Assembly: GCA_007135295.1 (NCBI GenBank)
Contig: SLJD01000404.1
Location: 1 to 5,270 of the forward strand
Length of the DNA stretch: 5,270 bases
Direction of reading: 5' to 3'
DNA from: Phycisphaerales bacterium
Lineage (GTDB): Bacteria > Planctomycetota > Phycisphaerae > Phycisphaerales > SM1A02
The notes under the pieces were generated by a model. It worked only from the letters and a program-made list of their open reading frames with translations. It was not told the DNA's origin and ran no database searches. Below, piece by piece: positions 1 to 5,270 of this stretch. Every line of letters begins with the position of its first letter. The first letter of the stretch is position 1. The position numbers and the translations under genes are program-made.

Positions 1-1
1 C

Positions 2-745
2 CATACCCCTGAGCCGACCCGCGACAATCTCACCGAACTCGCTGAACGAACCGCTGCCGAGGAGGCAGCGGTCGGTTTCGCGCAGGACCCTGATGCGGAC
101 CGGCTCGCTGTCATAGACGAGAACGGGCGATACATTGGCGAGGAGTACACGCTTGTCCTTACCACACGTGCCATGATTGAAGTGCTCGGACGACGCGGAC
201 CGGTTGCGGCGAACCTCTCGACCAGTCGAATGATCGATGAACTCGCCCGAACCCATGGGTGCCCGGTCCATCGATCGGCTGTGGGCGAAGCCAATGTTGC
301 CGCTGTCATGCATGAGTACGATGCGATGATCGGTGGCGAAGGCAATGGCGGGGTCATTCATCCTGAGATCTGCTGGGTCCGCGATTCCCTTTCCGCGATG
401 GCGCTAATCCTGACACTGCTTGCTGCTGAACAGCGTCCCCTCAGCGATATTGTTGATGAAATGCCGGCGTTTGCCATGGTCAAGCGGGCGTTCGATCTGT
501 CGGCAATCGGTGGGACGGATGCCGTCGGGCCGATGCTTGAGCGCCTCAAGTCGGGGTGCACCGACGCCCGGATCAACGACACCGATGGCATCCGGCTGGA
601 CTGGCCGGACGGATGGGTCCATCTGCGACCATCCAACACGGAACCCATTGTCCGCCTGATTGCGGAAGCCAATGACGAGGCGGGAGCTTGCCGCCTGATT
701 GAGCGGGTCGCGGAGACCGCTGGAATTGCTGCGGCCTCATTGTGA
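2..745 (+). CDS. glmM: Phosphoglucosamine mutase / phosphomannomutase family, C-terminal half (5' end outside window)
   Basis: Alpha-D-phosphohexomutase, most likely the cytosolic enzyme that converts glucosamine-6-phosphate to glucosamine-1-phosphate for UDP-GlcNAc, and so for peptidoglycan or LPS. The frame is open from base 2 with no start codon needed, so the gene begins upstream. 247 residues are visible against a usual length of about 450. Numbering from base 2, the metal-binding loop is DPDADR at residues 29-34 (Asp29, Asp31, Asp33 would hold Mg2+). The sugar-binding loop is GGEGNGG at 111-117 and the phosphate-binding loop is RPSNTEP at 209-215. The window thus covers the end of domain 2 and domains 3 and 4. 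Domain 1, with the phosphoserine, is missing only because of the window edge. The Asn in RPSNTEP, where classical bacterial GlmM has Gly, and the GGEGNGG loop resemble archaeal and planctomycete-type mutases as I recall them. Substrate choice between glucosamine-, mannose- and glucose-phosphate cannot be settled from these loops. The family call is firm; the gene symbol is moderately sure. Confidence 0.85.
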   Translation, partial: HTPEPTRDNLTELAERTAAEEAAVGFAQDPDADRLAVIDENGRYIGEEYTLVLTTRAMIEVLGRRGPVAANLSTSRMIDELARTHGCPVHRSAVGEANVAAVMHEYDAMIGGEGNGGVIHPEICWVRDSLSAMALILTLLAAEQRPLSDIVDEMPAFAMVKRAFDLSAIGGTDAVGPMLERLKSGCTDARINDTDGIRLDWPDGWVHLRPSNTEPIVRLIAEANDEAGACRLIERVAETAGIAAASL

Positions 746-968
746 CCACATGCCATCGGTTGCCGGCCACGTCGGTTCATCGCACAATATCAAAGTGGAA
801 CACATGATCGCGTTTCGGGCATGAGGGGCACTTCGAATGCCGAAGCATGAACTCGCACGCATCACCGCATGTTCAATTGGCCCTGAGTCGGGAATGCCCG
901 GCCGCCCGCAAGGATTGTTACCGTGATCCCCGGCTTCCGGCCGGGACAGTGCAGGAGGAAGCCACGCC
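746..968. other. Intergenic gap between the mutase and paaG-like genes
   Basis: This stretch holds no convincing gene. No hairpin followed by a T run is seen after the mutase stop, so its terminator is not identified. I could not find a good sigma70-type -35/-10 pair. A 6-bp GC stem lies at 929-934/940-945 (CCCGGC, loop TTCCG, GCCGGG), ending 7 bases before the Shine-Dalgarno sequence. It would sit in the leader of the next transcript. The length and a leader of this kind suggest that the isomerase gene has its own promoter here rather than sharing the mutase transcript, but that is inference. A short cysteine-rich open frame on the minus strand (777-872) is discussed as a finding and is not called as a gene. 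Confidence 0.5.
953..958 (+). promoter_or_regulatory. Shine-Dalgarno sequence of the paaG-like gene
   Basis: A perfect AGGAGG lies ten bases before the ATG at 969. It fixes that ATG as the start and predicts strong initiation. The next gene, in contrast, has no clear ribosome binding site. Confidence 0.85.
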
Positions 969-1775
969 ATGACGACTGCTGCAGCAACCAGTCCTGTTGA
1001 GCTGTCTATCGACGCTCACATTGCGACAATTACACTAAACCGACCGGATGTTCTCAACGCCTTCAACAACGAGTTGACGAGCGAACTGAGCAATGCGCTG
1101 AAATCTGCTGCCAGAGACTCAGACGTCCGCGTTGTCGTGCTCACCGGCGCCGGGCGGGCATTCAGTTCGGGGCAGGATCTTGCTGATCTGAAGGAGAAGT
1201 ACGTGCCCGGCTATGTGCCGGAACTCGGAATCGACCTCCGCAAGCGATACAATCCGATCATCAAACGCATCCGCGAGATGAACAAGCCGGTGATCGCTTC
1301 AGTCAACGGCGTCGCGGCCGGCGCCGGTTGCTCGCTTGCCCTCGCCTGCGACATGCGTATCGCCTCCGATCAGGCATCGTTCATCGAGGTGTTCATTAAT
1401 GTCGGGCTGATTCCCGATTCCGGCTCGACCTTTATGCTGCCGCGTCTGGTCGGGCTGGGCAAAGCGATGGAACTGTGCATGACCGGCGAGAAGGTTGATG
1501 CGGATGAAGCGCTCCGCCTCGGCCTCGTCAATCGGGTCGTCCCGGCAGACAGCCTCGCTGAAGAGACAACCAGGCTGGCCGGCAAACTCGTCCGCCTGCC
1601 CGGCAAGGGCCTTGAGCTGACCAAACGATTGCTGAACGCTTCTCTTGACAACGGGCTGGATAAACAGCTTGAGCTCGAGGCGTACATGCAGGAGTCAGCC
1701 GGCAAGACAGCCGACCACCTCGAAGGTGTCAGCGCATTCCTGGAGAAGCGCAAGCCGGACTTCACCGGCCAGTGA
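969..1775 (+). CDS. paaG: PaaG-type enoyl-CoA isomerase (crotonase superfamily)
   Basis: A 268-residue cytosolic crotonase-fold protein of normal family length. The best match from memory is PaaG, 1,2-epoxyphenylacetyl-CoA isomerase, which also moves a double bond in dehydroadipyl-CoA. Landmarks are the CoA/oxyanion segment AFSSGQDL (64-71), the second oxyanion segment NGVAAGAG (113-120), GLIPDSGST (146-154), and the C-terminal helix region SAFLEKRKPDFTG (255-267), which parallels the PaaG C terminus. The two glutamates that hydrate enoyl-CoA in classical crotonase (rat Glu144 and Glu164) are replaced by Ser122 and Phe142. Asp150 stands where PaaG and related isomerases carry their catalytic Asp. 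This argues for an isomerase, not a hydratase, whatever an automatic 'enoyl-CoA hydratase' label says. The start is set by AGGAGG at 953-958. A paaH-like gene follows 52 bases downstream, so the pair is probably one operon. The true substrate is uncertain because the other paa genes are not in view; a role in general beta-oxidation remains possible. Confidence 0.85.
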   Translation: MTTAAATSPVELSIDAHIATITLNRPDVLNAFNNELTSELSNALKSAARDSDVRVVVLTGAGRAFSSGQDLADLKEKYVPGYVPELGIDLRKRYNPIIKRIREMNKPVIASVNGVAAGAGCSLALACDMRIASDQASFIEVFINVGLIPDSGSTFMLPRLVGLGKAMELCMTGEKVDADEALRLGLVNRVVPADSLAEETTRLAGKLVRLPGKGLELTKRLLNASLDNGLDKQLELEAYMQESAGKTADHLEGVSAFLEKRKPDFTGQ

Positions 1776-1827
1776 AGCAGTTCAAGGGAATCTTCGTGTC
1801 CGGCATCATCACAGAATCGAGTCAGTG

Positions 1828-3060
1828 ATGTCACAGGCAAATGGATCAACGGTCGGTATCATCGGCGCAGGCACCATGGGAGCCGGCATCGCACAGGTCG
1901 CATCGATCGGCGGATGGAATGTACGACTGATGGACGTCGATAGCGCCAAGTGCAAGTCAGCCATTGAAGAGGTCGGCCGACGCCTGAATCGGCTCGTCGA
2001 AAAGGAACGGCTGACGCGGGAACAGGCCGACGCGGCGGCAGACCGGATCGTGATTGCCCACGACCCTGATCAGCTTGAGTCCTGTGAGCTTGTCATCGAA
2101 GCGATCATTGAGGACCTATCAGCCAAGGTCAAGGTTCTCGGGGACGTCACAACGGCGCTGAGTGAGCACGCCATCTTTGCGACCAACACCTCATCGCTGT
2201 CGGTCACCGCGATTGGTGAACAGATCGGCCGGCCGACACGCACGGTCGGCATGCATTTTTTCAACCCGGCCCCGGTCCTGCCGCTTGTCGAGATCATCGC
2301 CGGCCGACAATCCGACGCGAGTGTCGTCGACCGGGTCGTCGAGATCGCCCGGCAGTGGAACAAGTCGCCGGTCCGTGCTGCAGACACGCCGGGCTTCATC
2401 GTCAACCGTGTGGCTCGACCGTTCTATCTTGAAGCGTGGCGAATCCTGGCTGACGGGCTTGCGGGGGTGGATGAGATTGACCGCATACTGAAACAGTTCG
2501 GAGAATTCCGGATGGGGCCGTTCGAGTTGACCGATCTCATCGGCCAGGATGTCAACGCGGCGACGACCGCCTCCGTCTGGAAGCAACTCGGTCAATCTCC
2601 CCGTTTGAAGCCGAGTCCGATCCAAGAGCAACTGGTTGAAGAAGGCAACCTCGGCCGCAAGACCGGCCGTGGCGCCTACATTTATGAACAGGACGAGCCG
2701 GCCCCGGCCATTGAGGTTGAACGCCGTCCCTTTGTCGCACCGGATCGCCTGCTCGAAGCGGTCGAACAGTTCATTGAGAAAGCCGGCCCGAACCGAGGGT
2801 CAGATCTTGAGCAGTACATCTTTGCACGTGTCCTCATTGCCATCATCAACGAAGCAGCGTGGGCGAAAGCAGAGGGCGTCGCATCGGCTGACGATATCAA
2901 TACCGCAATGAAGCTCGGCACGAACTACCCGAAGGGGCCCCTTGAATGGGCCAGGCAGATCGGCCATCCACGCTGCACGCGTTTGCTTGATCAGCTTCGA
3001 GAACAGGCCGACGACGATCGTTTCGTCGCGCCAGATATGCTGGCCGCTTCCACAACATGA
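1828..3060 (+). CDS. paaH: 3-hydroxyacyl-CoA dehydrogenase, PaaH type
   Basis: A 410-residue cytosolic NAD-dependent dehydrogenase that oxidises L-3-hydroxyacyl-CoA to 3-ketoacyl-CoA. In phenylacetate degradation this is 3-hydroxyadipyl-CoA. The N-terminal Rossmann domain has GAGTMGAGIAQ at 13-23 and an acidic Asp36 at the end of strand two, as expected for NAD. Catalytic-site residues are Ser122 (NTSS), His143 (HFFNPAP), Glu155 (LVEI) and Asn193 (PGFIVNR). Their spacing of 21, 12 and 38 equals that of human HADH as I recall it. The first C-terminal 3HCDH domain spans about 188-286 and includes MGPFELTDLIGQD (229-241), very close to PaaH. A second one spans about 327-410 and includes YPKGPLEW (367-374). 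The linker between them is shorter than in E. coli PaaH (about 475 residues). The frame is open back to 1645, inside the upstream gene. I chose the ATG at 1828 because the nucleotide-binding strand begins a few residues later; an in-frame GTG at 1825 is an alternative. No good Shine-Dalgarno sequence precedes it. Confidence 0.88.
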   Translation: MSQANGSTVGIIGAGTMGAGIAQVASIGGWNVRLMDVDSAKCKSAIEEVGRRLNRLVEKERLTREQADAAADRIVIAHDPDQLESCELVIEAIIEDLSAKVKVLGDVTTALSEHAIFATNTSSLSVTAIGEQIGRPTRTVGMHFFNPAPVLPLVEIIAGRQSDASVVDRVVEIARQWNKSPVRAADTPGFIVNRVARPFYLEAWRILADGLAGVDEIDRILKQFGEFRMGPFELTDLIGQDVNAATTASVWKQLGQSPRLKPSPIQEQLVEEGNLGRKTGRGAYIYEQDEPAPAIEVERRPFVAPDRLLEAVEQFIEKAGPNRGSDLEQYIFARVLIAIINEAAWAKAEGVASADDINTAMKLGTNYPKGPLEWARQIGHPRCTRLLDQLREQADDDRFVAPDMLAASTT

Positions 3061-3075
3061 TCCGTCGCCGGATCA
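3058..3075 (+). other. Hairpin overlapping the paaH-like stop codon
   Basis: A perfect 7-bp inverted repeat, TGATCCG/CGGATCA, with a TCGC loop. Its left arm starts with the TGA stop of the dehydrogenase gene. No T run follows on the plus strand, so it is not a standard intrinsic terminator. It may stabilise the 3' end of the mRNA or weakly slow RNA polymerase. The inverted repeat is certain; its function is inferred. Confidence 0.45.
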
Positions 3076-3090
3076 ATGAAACGGCTGCCC

Positions 3091-3123
3091 AAGAAAAACG
3101 CCCCCGCCGTTTCCGGCGAGGGC
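3091..3123 (-). terminator. Intrinsic terminator of the S9 peptidase gene
   Basis: Read on the minus strand, a 10-bp stem (GCCCTCGCCG pairing with CGGCGGGGGC, with one G-U wobble) is capped by a GAAA tetraloop. It is followed by G and then TTTTTCTT (3091-3098). The stem occupies 3114-3123 and 3100-3109 and starts 43 bases after the peptidase stop codon. This is a textbook Rho-independent terminator. Read on the plus strand, the stem has an A-C mismatch and no T run follows, so it should act mainly in one direction. Confidence 0.88.
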
Positions 3124-3166
3124 AACTGGTTCAAGCAACGATGGCGACGCGACCTCCCCAGCCGAA

Positions 3167-5197
3167 TCAGTCGGCAGCGTCCTTCAGCCCCGGTACGAGC
3201 TCCGCGCCTTCCGGAACCGTTGCGCTCGATGCGCCGATCGCTTCATCAAGTGGCTCATACCGACCGCCGAGATGTTCAGCCAGAAACGCCTCGGTAACAG
3301 CCCAGAAGGCGATCGAGTTCTCCGGCCGTGCAAAGCCATGCCCCTCGTCAGGGAAGAGCACATACGTCACGGGGATATTGCGTTCCTGCATGGCCGTGAC
3401 GATCTGCTCGCTTTCCGACTCCTTCACCCGCGGGTCGTTGGCTCCCTGACCGATGAGAAGCGGGCGGCGAATCTCTTCAACACGGTTTAGTGGGGAGATC
3501 TCGTCCAGGTATTCCTCTTCGTCCAGCGACCCGACACGGGCGTCGAACATGGCCTTGACCGGCTCCCAATACGGCGGAATCGATTCGAGCAGCGTCCGGA
3601 CATGCGATGGCCCGACGATTGACACACCGGCTGCGAAGACCTCGGGTGTGAAAGTCATTCCGACCAGCGTCGCGTAGCCGCCGTAACTTCCACCCATGAT
3701 CGCCACCTGATCTTCGTTGGCAACGCCTTGCCCGACAGCCCATTCTACGGCATCGATGAGATCATCATGCATCTTACCAGACCATTCACGGTTCCCGGCA
3801 TTGACAAACGATTTGCCGAAACCGGTCGATCCGCGGAAATTCACGCTCAGCACGGCATACCCGCGATTGGCGAGCCACTGGTGCACGGGGTTGTACCCCC
3901 ACGAATCGCGCGCCCACGGCCCCCCGTGCACGAGCAGTACCATCGGCAGGTTCCCGGCCTCGACGCCGGGGGGAGTGGTGAGATAACTGACCAGATCAAG
4001 ACCATCACGTGACTCAATGACCACCGGCTTCATCGACGCGAGCGTCTTGTCTTCCAGCGCCGTTCGGTTCGTGAAAAGGAACTCCGCCTGTCCGTTGCTC
4101 CGGTCGTAGAGGTAATACTGTACCGGACCGTCATCCACGATAAATGCCACCGTCCACACACGATCATCGAGGGAACGGCTGGTGATGGAGAAGTCGCCAT
4201 CCTCCAGTTCATGAAGGAACTGCCAGTCCTCTTCGATCGTGTCGTCAAGGATCTTCCACTCAACCCGGTCGTACTCGAACGCCACCGCTTGCGGCCGGCC
4301 GGTCTCGGGATCCCATTCGCCATCGTCGAGATCAGCCCTGTCATGGCGGGCAAGGAGATTCGTATCGAACTCGCCCTCCTCATCAAATGTTGCTTCGTAC
4401 AAGCCGGCTGTGTCCGCTCGGCGCGAATCCGAGAGATACAACGTCTTGTTGTCCCTCGCGAACCCGAGCGGCGATGAAGTCATGGAATCTTCCATGGACC
4501 ACCGCAGAAAGTCACGCCAGACATCGTCGTTGCTGTCCCGGATCATCGATTCGAGCCCGCCATCCGGCGTCACACGGGTGACCACACGAACCGCAAAGTC
4601 GCTGTCCGCGATGAAGCTCGCCCATCCATCGTCATTCTCAAAAACAGTTTCGCGCTCGCCCGTCCGGGTGTTGATGCGGATCACATCGTGAAACTGCGGC
4701 ACCCGGTTATTGACGGCCGCCAGAATCTCATCGGGAAATTTCCGATCCGTCGCGACGACGCGTGCCTGAACGCCTTCAAACGGCGTCAGGTCCACCTCCT
4801 CGAGATCACTCAGGTTCACCGCGTACAGCCGCCAATTCTCGTCGCCCCCCTTGTCTTGGGCATAGATGATCTGCTCATTGTTGTAAGCCCAGAAAAACGT
4901 GCGGATCGGCCGTTGCTCCGACCGCGTCACCGGCCGGGCGTCATCTTCCCCGATGGACTGAACCCACACGTTCATCACGCCCTCGTGCGGGGCCAGATAC
5001 GCCAAGCGCGATCCGTCTGGACTGACGGTCACGGAGGCCCGATCCGGATTACCGAAAAAGATCTCGCGTGGAATCAGATCGGCATGCTGAGCGACAGCGT
5101 CGGCTGCGGCGTGAGTGTCCTGCATCGTCATCAATCCTGTGCTGGTAATGGCCGCAAGCAACATGGCGAGCGGCTGAAGAACTCTGGTTCGGAGCAT
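3167..5197 (-). CDS. Exported S9-family (prolyl oligopeptidase / acylaminoacyl-peptidase-like) serine peptidase
   Basis: A 676-residue serine peptidase that probably cleaves short peptides outside the cytoplasm. Residues 1-30 look like a Sec signal peptide: Arg3 and Arg5, a hydrophobic stretch at about 7-22, and a THA signal peptidase I-type site near residue 30. Residues about 45-390 form the beta-propeller-like gate domain, with an early blade motif VSPDGSRLAYL (58-68). Residues about 391-645 are the alpha/beta-hydrolase domain, with HGGPW (424-428, oxyanion region), NFRGSTGFG (453-461), the nucleophile Ser504 in GGSYGG, Asp588 in GANDPRV, and His620 in DEGHGF. The triad is complete, so the enzyme should be active. 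The length is typical for exported S9 peptidases. An acidic tail of about 30 residues follows the hydrolase domain. The protein is rich in Asp and Glu, mainly at 270-335. The start is supported by a ribosome binding site at 5206-5213. The gene is convergent to the paaGH-like pair and appears to be transcribed alone. The exact S9 subfamily and substrate are not determined. Confidence 0.93.
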   Translation of the reverse strand: MLRTRVLQPLAMLLAAITSTGLMTMQDTHAAADAVAQHADLIPREIFFGNPDRASVTVSPDGSRLAYLAPHEGVMNVWVQSIGEDDARPVTRSEQRPIRTFFWAYNNEQIIYAQDKGGDENWRLYAVNLSDLEEVDLTPFEGVQARVVATDRKFPDEILAAVNNRVPQFHDVIRINTRTGERETVFENDDGWASFIADSDFAVRVVTRVTPDGGLESMIRDSNDDVWRDFLRWSMEDSMTSSPLGFARDNKTLYLSDSRRADTAGLYEATFDEEGEFDTNLLARHDRADLDDGEWDPETGRPQAVAFEYDRVEWKILDDTIEEDWQFLHELEDGDFSITSRSLDDRVWTVAFIVDDGPVQYYLYDRSNGQAEFLFTNRTALEDKTLASMKPVVIESRDGLDLVSYLTTPPGVEAGNLPMVLLVHGGPWARDSWGYNPVHQWLANRGYAVLSVNFRGSTGFGKSFVNAGNREWSGKMHDDLIDAVEWAVGQGVANEDQVAIMGGSYGGYATLVGMTFTPEVFAAGVSIVGPSHVRTLLESIPPYWEPVKAMFDARVGSLDEEEYLDEISPLNRVEEIRRPLLIGQGANDPRVKESESEQIVTAMQERNIPVTYVLFPDEGHGFARPENSIAFWAVTEAFLAEHLGGRYEPLDEAIGASSATVPEGAELVPGLKDAAD

Positions 5198-5205
5198 GTA
5201 AACGG

Positions 5206-5213
5206 ACTCCTTT
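5206..5213 (-). promoter_or_regulatory. Shine-Dalgarno sequence of the S9 peptidase gene
   Basis: On the minus strand AAAGGAGT lies with its GGAG core nine to ten bases before the ATG at 5195-5197. This decides the start, which is also the one that gives a proper signal peptide. Confidence 0.82.
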
Positions 5214-5223
5214 CAAGCTGGAT

Positions 5224-5245
5224 GGTCATGACCCCAAGGCCAAGG
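5224..5245. promoter_or_regulatory. Possible operator in the peptidase leader or promoter: palindrome plus tandem repeat
   Basis: A perfect 10-bp palindrome, GGTCATGACC (5224-5233), is followed directly by two copies of CCAAGG (5234-5239 and 5240-5245). It lies just upstream of the peptidase ribosome binding site. A dimeric regulator could bind such a site, but one 10-bp palindrome is expected about every 1 kb by chance, so the assignment is weak. No good -35/-10 pair was found before the window ends. Confidence 0.2.
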
Positions 5246-5270
5246 TGCAAGTTTTCGACGCTGCGTGCCA

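Noticed and set aside
358..780. Long minus-strand open frame opposite the mutase gene.
   Set aside because: It is a GC-driven shadow: Arg/Ser/Pro-rich translation, no recognisable domain, and the plus strand carries a clear enzyme.
831..845. CTTCG/CGAAG inverted repeat in the first gap as a terminator of the mutase gene.
   Set aside because: Only 5 bp, far from the stop codon, and not followed by a T run.
1645..1827. A 61-codon N-terminal extension of the dehydrogenase overlapping the end of the isomerase gene.
   Set aside because: The extension is an out-of-frame reading of the isomerase gene, is Ser/Arg-rich and unlike any domain, and the Rossmann fold starts properly just after the ATG at 1828.
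3100..3123. The GC stem as a two-way terminator that also ends the plus-strand operon.
   Set aside because: On the plus strand no T run follows the stem, and the wobble pair becomes an A-C mismatch.
3057..3449. Plus-strand open frames in the convergent gap and across the peptidase 3' end.
   Set aside because: They run through the terminator stem and antisense to conserved peptidase sequence, with no domain or ribosome binding site.
5219..5251. A sigma70-like promoter for the peptidase, with TTGCAC as the -35 element.
   Set aside because: At the right distance the -10 candidate (GACCAT) matches the consensus at only about half of its positions.
5245..5270. A sigma54-like element: TGGCACG at the right edge and TTGCAC nearer the peptidase gene (minus strand).
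   Set aside because: The two parts are separated by 13 bases, not the required 4, so the fixed -24/-12 spacing is broken.

Overview
The window reads as ordinary chromosomal sequence from a GC-rich bacterium. It holds three complete protein genes and one gene cut by the left edge. There is no sign of mobile elements, CRISPR arrays, tRNA or rRNA genes. The style of the mutase (metal loop DPDADR, sugar loop GGEGNGG, phosphate loop RPSNTEP) and the acidic exported peptidase would fit a marine or saline-environment bacterium, perhaps of the Planctomycetota/Phycisphaerae. That assignment is an inference from recalled resemblance, not proof.

Layout. Positions 2-745 (+) encode the C-terminal half of a phosphohexomutase, probably phosphoglucosamine mutase (GlmM), which acts in UDP-GlcNAc synthesis. 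A 223-base gap (746-968) follows. It has no convincing gene, but contains a small GC hairpin and a perfect Shine-Dalgarno sequence for the next gene. Positions 969-1775 (+) encode a PaaG-type crotonase-fold isomerase, and 1828-3060 (+) encode a PaaH-type 3-hydroxyacyl-CoA dehydrogenase. The two are 52 bases apart and are probably co-transcribed. After a 106-base convergent gap with two hairpins, 3167-5197 (-) encodes an exported prolyl-oligopeptidase-family (S9) serine peptidase. Its intrinsic terminator is clearly visible at 3091-3123, and its ribosome binding site lies at 5206-5213.

How the genes work together. The paaG/paaH-like pair belongs to acyl-CoA catabolism: CoA-thioester isomerisation, then NAD-dependent oxidation of a 3-hydroxyacyl-CoA. 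In the phenylacetyl-CoA route PaaG makes the oxepin-CoA and PaaH acts near the end of the pathway. The oxygenase (PaaABCE), ring-opening enzyme (PaaZ), thiolase (PaaJ) and ligase (PaaK) are not in this window, so a full phenylacetate pathway is not shown. The mutase and the peptidase have no evident functional link to the pair. The most useful observations are the active-site composition of the isomerase, the compact form of the dehydrogenase, the hairpin arrangement between the convergent genes, and a cysteine-rich 23-31 codon open frame in the first gap. I do not see evidence for a previously undescribed system.
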